Below are positions 26,007 through 34,804 of a DNA stretch of 64,000 nt, one piece after another. Made by a program: the position numbers and the translations under genes. Location of the stretch: NCBI GenBank assembly GCA_963777485.1, contig CAVZQP010000003.1:248001-312000 (forward strand), given 5' to 3'. Numbering within the stretch: position 1 is the stretch's first letter; every line of letters starts with the position of its first letter. This DNA comes from Bog-473 sp963777485. Its GTDB lineage: Bacteria; Actinomycetota; Acidimicrobiia; Acidimicrobiales; RAAP-2. The notes under the pieces were generated by a model. The model was not told the DNA's origin. It saw only the letters and a list, made by a program, of their open reading frames with translations, and ran no database searches.

Positions 26007-27602
26007 ATGACCACGACTGACGCCGCGCGCGACGCCGCGCCGGGTGTCTGGTCCGAGCGTTCCCTTCACCAGCGGTTGGTCCGCGTGCTCCCGTTCGCCC
26101 TGGTGGCCTTCGTCGGGCAACTCAGCGCACTGTTCAACCCGACAAACATGGCGTGGTACTGGCTATCGGCGATTGCGCTCGTGGCGGCCGCTGTCGTGTT
26201 TGTGGTCCCTCCCCGCCGCTACAGCTTGTGCCTGACCGGTGCGTGCTACGTCGCCTCGGTTGCCGCGCTCATGATGGCGAGCGGCGGGGTCGTCGCCAGT
26301 GGCCTCGGCACCCTCTTCTTCCTCGCAGTGGTCGGCGTTGCCATGTACGGGGAACGCCGGGACTCGGCAATCATCGTGGCGCTCGTCGTCATCTTCCTGA
26401 TGCTCGTCATGACGCTCAGCACCCCCCAAGGTGCAGCCACGACCGGACGCCGCCTGCTGTTCCTGGGTGCGATCGCGGCTGTGATGTCGGTATCGATCCA
26501 TGCCCTCCGAGAGCGCCTCGAGGCGTCCAACCGGCGAACGCGACAGCTGTTACACCAGTCCGAATCCATGAACGAGGCCGCCCGGGAACTCGCGCGCTTA
26601 CGGGGGCCGGACTCGATCGCCGCCGTCACCACCGAGCTGGCGGCATCGCTGGTGTCGTTGCCGGATGGCACGGCAGCTGAGGCTTGGTACGTCCGGATCG
26701 GCGAAGGGTGCTCGGAGGTGGTGGCCCACCACGGCGGGATCGGATCTCTGAACAACACGGATCCCGGCGTCGCCGCCGACGCCTCCGCAATCGACCTCGT
26801 GACCCGGACAGGTTGGCCGGTCTCCCGGGAATGGAGCCCGCCGGCCCCAGGCTGCAGCCTCCAGCGCGGGACGTGGGTGCCGGTGTGCATCGACGCGGAG
26901 GTCCACGGCGTGCTCAAGGTCGTCATGGCGGCCTCGGATTCCAGTGACGGATGCGTCGAACAGCTGACGGCACTCGGTCACCTGATGGAGATGGCGCTGG
27001 CGAACTGGGCGGCGCACGAAGAACTCGAGCGCCAAGCCACCTCCGAGGAGCGCCGGCGCGTTGCCCGCGACCTGCACGACGGTCTTGCCCACGAGCTCGC
27101 CTTCATTGCGTCCAAGGCTCGCCGGAGCAGCGCGCCACGTGAGATGAAAGAACTCTCCGGCGCCGCCGACCGTGCGCTCGACGAGGCTCGGCGCGCCATC
27201 ACGGTGCTCTCTTTGACCGCCCGGCAGTCATTGGTGGCGGCGCTCACCCAGACCGCCGAGGACCTCGGTGCCCGACTGGGCGTGCCCGTGCTAGTCGACC
27301 TGGACGAGCATGTCGACGTGGACGCGGACGTGGCCGAACAGCTGCTGCGGATCGTGCGCGAGGGACTGACGAACGCAGCCGTCCACGCGGATGCGCACTA
27401 CGTCACGGTCACATTGCGCGAGGCGGCCGACGGGTGTCGACTCATGATCGCAGACGACGGGCGCGGCTTCGACCCGGAGAATGTGGACCCGACACGCTTC
27501 GGTCTCGTTTCGATGCGAGAGCGCGCCGCGTCGCTCGGCGGGTCCTTCACGGTGGACTCCTCCCCCGGCCGCGGGACGCGCCTCGAGGTGGCGTTCGGGT
27601 GA
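26007..27602 (+). CDS. NarL-type sensor histidine kinase, membrane-bound
   Basis: 531 residues from ATG 26007, preceded by a GAGAGGGGGAG ribosome-binding site. The N-terminus has about six hydrophobic segments (roughly 25-170). Then come a short linker helix, a GAF-like region (about 195-330) without obvious heme ligands, the HisKA_3 box RRRVARDLHDGLAHEL with phosphoacceptor His357, and a HATPase_c domain with EGLTNAAVHA, DDGRGFDP and GLVSMRERAASLGG. It overlaps the regulator gene by four bases (GTGA) and so forms a two-component system. The signal is unknown; the membrane domain could sense membrane state or a small hydrophobic ligand. Confidence 0.88.
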   Translation: MTTTDAARDAAPGVWSERSLHQRLVRVLPFALVAFVGQLSALFNPTNMAWYWLSAIALVAAAVVFVVPPRRYSLCLTGACYVASVAALMMASGGVVASGLGTLFFLAVVGVAMYGERRDSAIIVALVVIFLMLVMTLSTPQGAATTGRRLLFLGAIAAVMSVSIHALRERLEASNRRTRQLLHQSESMNEAARELARLRGPDSIAAVTTELAASLVSLPDGTAAEAWYVRIGEGCSEVVAHHGGIGSLNNTDPGVAADASAIDLVTRTGWPVSREWSPPAPGCSLQRGTWVPVCIDAEVHGVLKVVMAASDSSDGCVEQLTALGHLMEMALANWAAHEELERQATSEERRRVARDLHDGLAHELAFIASKARRSSAPREMKELSGAADRALDEARRAITVLSLTARQSLVAALTQTAEDLGARLGVPVLVDLDEHVDVDADVAEQLLRIVREGLTNAAVHADAHYVTVTLREAADGCRLMIADDGRGFDPENVDPTRFGLVSMRERAASLGGSFTVDSSPGRGTRLEVAFG

Positions 27603-28255
27603 ACGGCGCGATCAACGTCCTCATCGCCGACGACCACGCCCGGACCCGGGCCCTGGTCAGAGCGGCGCTGGAGCGGAGCGGGGAGTTCGTCGTCTGCGCC
27701 GAAGCGGCCAGCTGCAACGCGGCGGTCGAGGAGGCCAAGGCGACCCGGCCCGACGTGTGCCTGCTCGACATCAACATGCCCGGCAGTGGCATCGCGGCAG
27801 CGCGTGGCATCACGACCACGCTCCCGGGTACCGCCGTCGTCATGCTCACGGTCTCCCGTCAGGACGAAGATCTCTTCGACGCGCTGCGGGCAGGAGCCAC
27901 CGGCTACCTGCTCAAGGGTATGGACGAGGACTCGCTCGCGATGGCCCTGCGGCAGGTGCTGAACGGCGAGACGCCACTGCCTCCCAGCCTGGTGACCCGG
28001 TTGGTAGAGGAATTCCGCGACCGCGAGGAGCGTCGCGTCGCGGTGCCCGGCGACATCGCGGCCCGACTGACCGGGCGCGAATGGGATGTCCTCGAACTCA
28101 TGCGTGCAGGGGCGAGCACCGAGGAGATCGCAGCACGCTTGTTCATCTCGGCCACCACGGTGCGCTCGCATGTGAGCGCCGTGCTGCGCAAGCTGGGCGT
28201 GGCCGACCGGGAAGCGGCCATCAAGCTTTTGGAAGGGTCACCCACGTCGTCCTGA
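27599..28255 (+). CDS. NarL/LuxR-family response regulator
   Basis: 218 residues from GTG 27599, overlapping the kinase stop. The receiver domain holds the acidic pair at Asp11-Asp12, phospho-acceptor Asp57 in LLDINMPG, the Thr/Ser in MLTVSRQDED and Lys in YLLKGMDED. The C-terminal LuxR-type helix-turn-helix is LTGREWDVLELMRAGASTEEIAARLFISATTVRSHVS (about 156-192). It should bind promoters as a dimer when phosphorylated. The co-directional secreted-protein genes downstream are natural candidate targets. Confidence 0.92.
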   Translation: MNGAINVLIADDHARTRALVRAALERSGEFVVCAEAASCNAAVEEAKATRPDVCLLDINMPGSGIAAARGITTTLPGTAVVMLTVSRQDEDLFDALRAGATGYLLKGMDEDSLAMALRQVLNGETPLPPSLVTRLVEEFRDREERRVAVPGDIAARLTGREWDVLELMRAGASTEEIAARLFISATTVRSHVSAVLRKLGVADREAAIKLLEGSPTSS

Positions 28256-28435
28256 TCAGCGCTTTCGTGGCGCGCGCGAGCGCGTCCAAATGCCTCGACA
28301 CTCCTTAAGGACCGTTGTGCAGTCTCCGATCAACAACGGAGCAGTTTCAACGAGCGCGCCTCGCAATTGGCGCAAGGAGACCGACCCGTGCAGCGAGCGA
28401 CGCACACCAAGAGAGCCTTCCGGTATACCCGGCGC

Positions 28436-29026
28436 ATGAAAATCGTGTCCGCCGTGTGCGGCATCCTCCTGGCGGGGGTCGGTGCGTACGCCGCCACGAA
28501 CTGGCTGGTGGGACTGAACAGTGGGTCATCGGCTGAGGGCCAATCCGCAGCGATCTCGAACCTGACGATCAGTGCGGTCGCGTCGCCGTCCGCGACGAAC
28601 CTGATGTACCCGGGCGGAACCGGTGACGTGGTCGTCACGATCTCGAACCCGAACCCCTACCCAGTCACGATCACGGCAGTGCAGTTGCCCACCAACGCGA
28701 CCTACGCCACGGGCTACACGTCGAGCGCACTCACCACGACGCAAACAGGGTGCCTCGCCGCGACACCGAGTCAGGTCACTTGGAACTTCTCGACGGCGAC
28801 GTCCGGTACGTCGCACACGCTCACGACGCCGCTCACGGTGGGCGCCAGCGGGCAGGCCAACAACCCCTTGGCGGTCACGCTCACGAACGATGCCAGCATG
28901 GGAACGACCACGCCTGCAGCCTGTGCCAGTACATACTTCTCCATGCCCTCCTTGACGGGAGTGACCGCCACCGGTGGCGCCGCGACGTCGACGACGACGC
29001 CGGCGACCGACAGCTGGACGAGCTGA
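28436..29026 (+). CDS. Small secreted protein with SSAEG motif (copy A)
   Basis: 196 residues from ATG 28436. A single hydrophobic signal segment (MKIVSAVCGILLAGVGAYAA) is followed immediately by TNWLVGLNSGSSAEGQSA, then a Thr/Ser-rich beta protein with GTGDVVVTISNPNPYPVTITAVQLP, typical of an Ig-like or DUF11-type domain. The segment just after the signal closely matches copy B at 29087. This resembles the architecture of TasA/camelysin-type secreted fibre proteins in placement of a short conserved segment after the signal, but no sequence identity to them is claimed. It lies 180 bp after the regulator on the same strand. Confidence 0.65.
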   Translation: MKIVSAVCGILLAGVGAYAATNWLVGLNSGSSAEGQSAAISNLTISAVASPSATNLMYPGGTGDVVVTISNPNPYPVTITAVQLPTNATYATGYTSSALTTTQTGCLAATPSQVTWNFSTATSGTSHTLTTPLTVGASGQANNPLAVTLTNDASMGTTTPAACASTYFSMPSLTGVTATGGAATSTTTPATDSWTS

Positions 29027-29086
29027 TCCATCTTCTTCTCTTGCACTAAGCGAGAACGGACCGAGCAGGCGACGAGGAGGGGGCGC

Positions 29087-29554
29087 GTGAAGGGGAGACG
29101 CGGCACCCTCCTCGTCGCCGCCCCGATCGCCCTCGTGGGCCTCATCCTCGCGTCCAGTACCGGCGCGGCCTGGGCGGCGACACACTGGATGGTGACGTTG
29201 CACGCGACAAGCTCGGCCGAGGGCCATTCGCAGACGGTCCCGTCGGCCCCCACAGGGGTCACGGCGGCCTGCAATGCCCCGACGTCCGCGAAAACGATCA
29301 AAGTGAGCTGGACCGCGGTCACCCACGCCACCACCTACACGGTGTACGACTCGACTACTTCGGCGACCGGCACCTACACCTCCGTCGCCACGGGGGTCAC
29401 GACCACTTCATGGACCAGCGGCACGCTGACCTCGGGCACGAACTACTGGTTCGAGGTGACGGTGTCGGTCGGGTCGAACTGGACGAGCACCAAATCCAGT
29501 GCGACCGCCGAGAGCACCATCAACACCTTCTCGCCCCTCTGCGTACAGCCCTGA
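29087..29554 (+). CDS. Small secreted Fn3-domain protein with SSAEG motif (copy B)
   Basis: 155 residues. The signal segment (LLVAAPIALVGLILASSTGAAWA) is followed by ATHWMVTLHATSSAEGHSQT, which aligns with copy A residue for residue in W-x-V-x-L and SSAEGxS. The rest is one fibronectin-type-III-like domain (SAPTGVTAACNAPTS, IKVSWTAVTHATTYTVYDS, TTSWTSGTLTSGTNYWFEVTV). It probably acts outside the cell as an adhesive or structural subunit. It is 60 bp downstream of copy A and 107 bp upstream of the solute-binding protein, likely all in one transcript. Confidence 0.65.
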   Translation: MKGRRGTLLVAAPIALVGLILASSTGAAWAATHWMVTLHATSSAEGHSQTVPSAPTGVTAACNAPTSAKTIKVSWTAVTHATTYTVYDSTTSATGTYTSVATGVTTTSWTSGTLTSGTNYWFEVTVSVGSNWTSTKSSATAESTINTFSPLCVQP

Positions 29555-29660
29555 GCGGGCCTGCCACCATTGCAGGCAACGCCGATGGCATCCTGACAGA
29601 GTTACAGGAGCACGCAGGGGCGAATCGACGGCCCCGGCGTGAGGAACTCTGCAGGACCGG

Positions 29661-31133
29661 ATGGGGTCGGGGGCAATGGTCGAATTGGTGATGACGTTCG
29701 CGAGATCTGGCGCCGGCACGGCGCGGCGTCACGCGGTTGTGCTCCTGACGGTCACCGTGGCGACGATGGCACTGTCGCTCCCGCTGTCGGGAACCGGGGC
29801 GGCCTGGGGCGCAACACCCTTGTCCCAGGCCAGCTCCAGCGCGCGGGGCGTGACCAACTCGACCATCAACGTCGTCTTCCCGGTGGCCAACCTGGATGCA
29901 CTCGCATCCACCTACGGGTTCGCCGGGGACTACGAGTACACCGAACAGGCCAAAGCCATCCACCTCTTTGTCGACCAGATCAACGGAGAGGGCGGCATCA
30001 ACGGGCGCACGATCAACCCGATCATCACGAACTACGACCCCGCCAACAACGCGGAGATGCAAAAGCTCTGTGTCGACTGGACCCAGGGCACCCCGGGAGT
30101 CTTCGCTGTGCTCGACGGGGTCGGGACCTACACCGGCGTCAACCAGCTCTGCGTGACCCAGCAAGGGCACACACCCCTCCTCAGCCAATGGACGACGGTC
30201 TCGTCCTTCACGCAAGAGGCATCGCCGTATCTGTGGTGGACCGGACCGGACGACGCCGGCGTGTTGCGGGCGCTCGTGACGTGGGGCAGAACCCAGGGGA
30301 CCGTCGGCGGCAAGGCGAAGCTGGGAGTGATCGTCGGCGACCGGGCCAGTGACCAGGCGGCCCTGCACCAATCCCTCTTGCCCGACCTCACGCGCGTCGG
30401 CGTCACACCGCTGATCGAGACCATCCCGGCGCAGACCTCCGAGTCTGCGTCGACCGGCAGCGACGCCACCCTCATCGTCGAGAAGCTGCACCAGGCGGGC
30501 GTGACGTCGGTGATCCCCTTGATCCCTTTCAACGCCTTCCTTCCGGTTCTCGTGGCGCAGACGCAACAGCAGTACTTCCCCAAACTCCTTCTGTCGGACT
30601 ACGAGAACTCCATCGAGACGTCTCTGGGCCTCCTCGCCCCGTTCGGAAAGGCGCTGAACGGACAGGAGGGTGTCACCACCGAGACCCTCGGCGGCATCGA
30701 TGACCCACGGCCCTACGCACAAGGCGGCTACGACCCCGGGGTGCGGAGCTGTTGGACGGTCTGGCACAAGGCGTATCCCGAGACTCCGAAGGGGAACCTC
30801 AACGACGACATCGAGGAGCAGGGCCCGGTGCAGGGGTGGTGTCAGGAGATCCACCTGTTCGCCCAGGCAGCGAAGGCGGCGGGCCGTGACCTGAACCGCC
30901 GCACGTTCGTGACCGCCATGTCGCAGATCAAGGACTTCCCCGGCGGCTATTCGCCTGTCCTGACGTACGGCCCGCACAAGTTCTCGGGCCCGAATGCGTA
31001 TCAAGTGGTCCGATTGCGCGTGAACTCCCCTCCGAGCAACACGCTCTGTCGCCCACCGCAACCGCACCAGCCGCCCGGAGGCACCTGCTGGACCCCGGTG
31101 CAAACCTGGAAACCTCTTCCGACAGCCGGATGA
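29661..31133 (+). CDS. Periplasmic-binding-protein family (branched-chain amino acid type)
   Basis: 490 residues. A signal sequence (VVLLTVTVATMALSLPLSGTGAAWGA) precedes a type I periplasmic-binding fold: INVVFPVANLDALAS, KAIHLFVDQINGEGGINGRTINPI, then a second lobe with KLGVIVGDRASDQ and VTSVIPLIPFNAFLPVLVAQ. This is the Leu/Ile/Val-binding superfamily. No permease or ATPase gene is nearby, so it may act as a receptor for the adjacent sensor kinase system or as an orphan binder. The stop overlaps the PhyH start (ATGA), coupling the two. The Cys- and Pro-rich tail is unusual for the family. Confidence 0.8.
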   Translation: MGSGAMVELVMTFARSGAGTARRHAVVLLTVTVATMALSLPLSGTGAAWGATPLSQASSSARGVTNSTINVVFPVANLDALASTYGFAGDYEYTEQAKAIHLFVDQINGEGGINGRTINPIITNYDPANNAEMQKLCVDWTQGTPGVFAVLDGVGTYTGVNQLCVTQQGHTPLLSQWTTVSSFTQEASPYLWWTGPDDAGVLRALVTWGRTQGTVGGKAKLGVIVGDRASDQAALHQSLLPDLTRVGVTPLIETIPAQTSESASTGSDATLIVEKLHQAGVTSVIPLIPFNAFLPVLVAQTQQQYFPKLLLSDYENSIETSLGLLAPFGKALNGQEGVTTETLGGIDDPRPYAQGGYDPGVRSCWTVWHKAYPETPKGNLNDDIEEQGPVQGWCQEIHLFAQAAKAAGRDLNRRTFVTAMSQIKDFPGGYSPVLTYGPHKFSGPNAYQVVRLRVNSPPSNTLCRPPQPHQPPGGTCWTPVQTWKPLPTAG

Positions 31134-32047
31134 GGAACGCGACCGTCGCCGAGGCGAAGGCGCAGTGGGAGGACGACGGCTGGTGCGTGCTGGAGCGCTT
31201 CTTGCCCACCGAGGCCGTCGAAGCCGCGCAGAAATGCATCGATCGGGAGTTCCCGAGCGCGGCGGACTTCGCTGACGACCGCGAACCCGCGCGCAATGCG
31301 CCCTTTCGCACGGACTCGCACGCCGTGATGCCGAGATTCCCCTTCGAGGATGCGGCGTTCAACGATCTGGTGCTGCACGATCGGCTCATCGACTTGGCGG
31401 AGGACTTCCTCGGCCTCTCCGACCTTCGCCTCTACCAGGCCGCCTTGAGCGCAAAGTACGCCGGTGGTGCCGAATCCGACGAGCAACTGCTCCACGCCGA
31501 CTATGGCAATCACACGTTGGTGGTACCGCGGGCGGATGTCGGGTACCAACATCTGGAGCTCTTCGTCTACCTGAGTGACGTGACGGCGGACGCGGCAACC
31601 CGGATGGTGTCCCGCCGGCTGACCGGCCACATCCCGATTGAACGGACCTATCTGAGCCTGAGCGACTACAGCGACCTCTACGACGCGGAAGTGCCTGCCG
31701 CGGGTGCGGCCGGATCCGTGCTCGCCTACCGGCCGGACGTCTACCACCGCGGTATCCGCATGACCACACCGCGTTCAGCGCGCTTCATGCTTCATGTCTC
31801 GTTCAAGCCGGCCGGCACCGATTGGCTGGGGTCACAAGCCTGGCCGGGTGCAGCCGAAGGCATGGCGTGGCACCGCTTCGCGAACGCCGCGACCGTCCGG
31901 CAGCTTTCCGCGTTGGGCTTCCCCCCACCGGGCCATCCCTACTGGAACAAGGCGACCCTCGCCGGAGTTGCCGCCCGTTACCCCGGCCTGGACATGCAGC
32001 CGTGGCGCAGCGCCTTCGAGTCGGCGACGGCGGACGACGCCACGTAG
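31130..32047 (+). CDS. PhyH-family Fe(II)/2-oxoglutarate dioxygenase (copy 2)
   Basis: 305 residues, starting inside the stop of the solute-binding gene. Iron ligands are His122-x-Asp124 in LHADYG and His206 in DVYHRG, and the cosubstrate Arg is expected in TTPRSARF. It shares GNHTLVVPRAD, the YLSDVT block and the C-terminal HPYWNKATLAGVAARYPGLD with copies 1 and 3. Coupling to an extracytoplasmic binding protein is odd for a cytosolic oxygenase and suggests that the bound ligand, or its product, is the substrate; that is inference. Confidence 0.87.
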   Translation: MRNATVAEAKAQWEDDGWCVLERFLPTEAVEAAQKCIDREFPSAADFADDREPARNAPFRTDSHAVMPRFPFEDAAFNDLVLHDRLIDLAEDFLGLSDLRLYQAALSAKYAGGAESDEQLLHADYGNHTLVVPRADVGYQHLELFVYLSDVTADAATRMVSRRLTGHIPIERTYLSLSDYSDLYDAEVPAAGAAGSVLAYRPDVYHRGIRMTTPRSARFMLHVSFKPAGTDWLGSQAWPGAAEGMAWHRFANAATVRQLSALGFPPPGHPYWNKATLAGVAARYPGLDMQPWRSAFESATADDAT

Positions 32048-32068
32048 TCGCTCTCTTGCGACCTCTTC

Positions 32069-32854
32069 CTATTCGCCGTCTCCGGCCGATGCGATGGCGC
32101 CCTGCTCCCTGAGCCACGTTGCGAGCTGTTCCCGGCGTGTGTCCGGGTTCAGTGCCATGTCGAGCACGGTCGCGTCGCCCGCATAATCGGGAACCGCGGT
32201 CGGGTCGGCGCCGGCCGCGAGGAGTCGCTGTGCCGCCCGGAGCTGGCCGCCTTGACAGGCGTGGAAAAAGGCCTGGTTGACGTCGGATTCTGCGGGCGCC
32301 GGCGTAGCGGCCAGGAGATCGTCCAGCATGGTCAGCATGCCCAAAGCGGCGGCGTGCCACAGGCGGTCGACAGGAGCCCCCCGCTCCGCCAAGAGTCGGG
32401 CGACGTTCCAACAGCCGTAACCGACCGCGTTGTCGAGCGGTGTGCCGATCGAGCCGCCCGGGGTGTCGAGGCGAGCGCCGCCGTCGATGAGCACCACGGC
32501 GACGTCCACGTCGTCGTTGCTGGCAGCCCAGTGCAGAGGGGTCTCGGGACGCCCGCCTCCAGAGTCGAGGTTCGGGTCAGCCCCCGCCTCCAGCAAGATG
32601 GACGCCGACTCGGGTGCGAGGGGGAAGTAGCCGGGCCAGTCGGTCGCAACGTGCAACGGAGTGCGCCAACCGCCCTCGAGGCCCCTCCGCCCGATCATGC
32701 CGGCCGATGCGAGCTCGGATCGCTCGGTGAGAAGGCTCTTGAGGATGTCGACCTGTCCGAAGTGGACCGCCAACGCCAACTCGATGGCGACGGGTTCATC
32801 ATGGGCAAGCATCAACGCCGGTTTCGATGACGCTCCGTTCAGCGGCTCGGGCAC
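32069..32854 (-). CDS. Ankyrin-repeat protein
   Basis: 261 residues with about six ankyrin repeats. Clear units are TPLHVATDWPGYF..SASILLEAGADPNL, TPLHWAASNDDVDVAVVLIDGGARLD, TPLDNAVGYGCWNVARLLAERGAPVD and FFHACQGGQLRAAQRLLAAGADPT. No signal peptide or membrane segment is present, so it is likely a cytosolic protein-binding scaffold. It is convergent with the PhyH gene (22 bp between stops) and divergent from the secreted repeat protein, with the 28-bp palindrome between them. Confidence 0.85.
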   Translation of the reverse strand: MPEPLNGASSKPALMLAHDEPVAIELALAVHFGQVDILKSLLTERSELASAGMIGRRGLEGGWRTPLHVATDWPGYFPLAPESASILLEAGADPNLDSGGGRPETPLHWAASNDDVDVAVVLIDGGARLDTPGGSIGTPLDNAVGYGCWNVARLLAERGAPVDRLWHAAALGMLTMLDDLLAATPAPAESDVNQAFFHACQGGQLRAAQRLLAAGADPTAVPDYAGDATVLDMALNPDTRREQLATWLREQGAIASAGDGE

Positions 32855-32938
32855 GACACAACGCTACGTCTCGCGGACCGACTCTCGACACCGCGGCGGA
32901 CGACGGGAGCAATGTGCGAGAGACATGAGTGGTGACGC

Positions 32939-32966
32939 GGTCACGTGTCGAATTCGACACGTGACC
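32939..32966. promoter_or_regulatory. 28-bp perfect palindrome, candidate operator
   Basis: The half-site GGTCACGTGTCGAA is followed directly by its exact reverse complement, with no spacer. It lies in the divergent intergenic region between the ankyrin gene (start 32854) and the secreted repeat protein (start 33056), 36 bases before a TATACT that could be a -10 for the latter. Length and perfection suggest a repressor or activator site; the bound protein is unknown. Confidence 0.6.
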
Positions 32967-33055
32967 TGAAAGTAACCAAGGCGACGGTGAACTGAACTCC
33001 CTATACTCCGCCCCCGACGAACGGAGTCATCCAACCCTTGAAAGGCGGTGTTCGG

Positions 33056-34705
33056 ATGAGTAGTGGCGAACCTTCGGTGGCCCTCGTCCCGATTGCGAGG
33101 CGGTCGCGCGCGACAACTCGCAGAGTGTGGGGCCTCATGGCGTCGACGGCAGTCGTGGCCGCATTGGTCGTGCCCCTGAGCCTCGTTGGTCCGAGCTCGA
33201 TCGCAGCAGCATCGCCGGGACCGACTTCTTGTGGCGTTGCCGGTGGTTCTCCGTCCTCGCTCCCCGCGGGCACCTACAGCAGCGTCGACGTCACGGGCGC
33301 CTGCGCGGTGAACGCCGGCAACGTCACGGTCACCGGCGGCGTGACCGTCGAGCCGGGTGCGCAATTCCTCGCCGGGTTCTCGAGCAGCGTTTTCGGTGGT
33401 CCGACCGGCATCACGGTCGCTGGCGACATCTCGGTCGGTGCGGGTGCGCTCCTGATCTTGGGCTGCGAGCCCAATGAGTTCTGCCTCGACTCTGGGACAG
33501 CCAACGTCGGTGAAACCGTCGACGGGAATATCACGGCGACGGGCGACCTCGGCGTCATCGTCCACGCGTCGACGATCGGGGGCGACGTCGTCGAAACCGG
33601 CGGTGGCGGAGGCCTGACCTGCGCCCCGGGCTGGTGGAGCGACTACGAGGACAGCTCCATCGGAGGCAACCTCCGGGTGAACGGAATGAACGGGTGCTGG
33701 TTCGGCGCTCTCCGCAACACCATCGGGGGAAGCTTCACCTACACCAACAACGCATGGCTCATCCCGAACGCGTCGGAGAGCCTCGATAACCATGTTGGAG
33801 GCAACCTCTTGTGTTCGGGCAACTCGCCGGTTGTCGGTTACACCGACTCCGGTTCTTCACCGAACATCGTGGGCGGCTTCGCCACGGGTGAATGCGCCTT
33901 CAGCGTGCAGGACCCGACCGCGCACATGCCGATCGCCATGCCGAACGCCACGCCGCAGGGCTACTGGTTGGGTGCAGCGGACGGCGGCATCTTCAGCTAC
34001 GGCGTTCCTTTCTTCGGTTCCCAGCACGGCACGGCCCTGAGCCAGCCGATTGCCGGCATGGCGGCGATCGCCGGCGGCGGCAGCTACAACCTGGTCGGCG
34101 GCGACGGCACCGTCTTCGCGGACGGTCCGCACGCAAGCGACTGCACGTCCGTCAGCGGACTCAACAAGCCGGTCGTCGGGATCGCGGCCGCACCCGGCGG
34201 CAACGGGTGCTGGCTCGCATCCTCCGACGGCGGCGTGTTCGCGAGAGGTTCGAACGCGCCGTTCTTCGGCTCGGCCGGAGCGCTCCCGCTGGTCAAGCCG
34301 GTGGTCGGGATCGCAGCCACACCCAACAACGATGGCTACGACCTCGTTGCGAGTGACGGCGGCATTTTCACCTACGGTCCCGGCGCCCAGTTCTACGGGT
34401 CGATGGGCGGCAAGCACCTCAACCAGCCGATCGTGGGCATTGCGGTCGACCCCGTGACCGGCGGCTACTGGGAGGTCGCGAAGGACGGTGGGATCTTCGC
34501 CTTCAACGCGCCGTTCCTCGGGTCCATGGGTGGCAAGGCACTCAATGCACCGATCGTGGGCATGGCCGCCGCTCCGGGCGGTGACGGCTACTACCTCGTG
34601 GCCTCTGACGGCGGCATCTTTGGATTCGGGACCGGCGCCCACTTCCAAGGCTCGGCGGGCAGCCTCAAGCTGGTTCAGCCGATCGTCGGTATGTCCTTGG
34701 GCTGA
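33056..34705 (+). CDS. Secreted protein with six GYW..DGGIF repeats
   Basis: About 549 residues from ATG 33056, which has a spaced GGCGG upstream. The signal segment (about 25-52) ends near SIAAASPG. The N-terminal part (about 55-280) is Gly-rich with repeated short strands (GNVTVTGGVTVEPGAQF, GDISVGAGALLILG, SSIGGNLRVNGMNGC), consistent with a beta-helix. From about 295 there are six units of roughly 50 residues of the form GYWLGAADGGIFSYG..FFGS..PIVGMA. Six such units could close a beta-propeller. Function is unknown; it is probably a surface or matrix protein. The same repeat occurs in the gene at 37483. Confidence 0.75.
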   Translation: MSSGEPSVALVPIARRSRATTRRVWGLMASTAVVAALVVPLSLVGPSSIAAASPGPTSCGVAGGSPSSLPAGTYSSVDVTGACAVNAGNVTVTGGVTVEPGAQFLAGFSSSVFGGPTGITVAGDISVGAGALLILGCEPNEFCLDSGTANVGETVDGNITATGDLGVIVHASTIGGDVVETGGGGGLTCAPGWWSDYEDSSIGGNLRVNGMNGCWFGALRNTIGGSFTYTNNAWLIPNASESLDNHVGGNLLCSGNSPVVGYTDSGSSPNIVGGFATGECAFSVQDPTAHMPIAMPNATPQGYWLGAADGGIFSYGVPFFGSQHGTALSQPIAGMAAIAGGGSYNLVGGDGTVFADGPHASDCTSVSGLNKPVVGIAAAPGGNGCWLASSDGGVFARGSNAPFFGSAGALPLVKPVVGIAATPNNDGYDLVASDGGIFTYGPGAQFYGSMGGKHLNQPIVGIAVDPVTGGYWEVAKDGGIFAFNAPFLGSMGGKALNAPIVGMAAAPGGDGYYLVASDGGIFGFGTGAHFQGSAGSLKLVQPIVGMSLG

Positions 34706-34804
34706 TCATCGAGGGGTGGGCGGGCGTCCACGGACGACCGGCACAGCTTCGGGCGCCCCGAACCGCGACCAACGCTACGGTTCCCCACCTCGCTCCCTGA
34801 CGCG

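Noticed and set aside
29520..31103. A 527-codon minus-strand frame opposite the binding protein
   Set aside because: The opposite strand encodes a signal peptide and a binding-protein fold with coupled neighbours; the minus frame has no motif.
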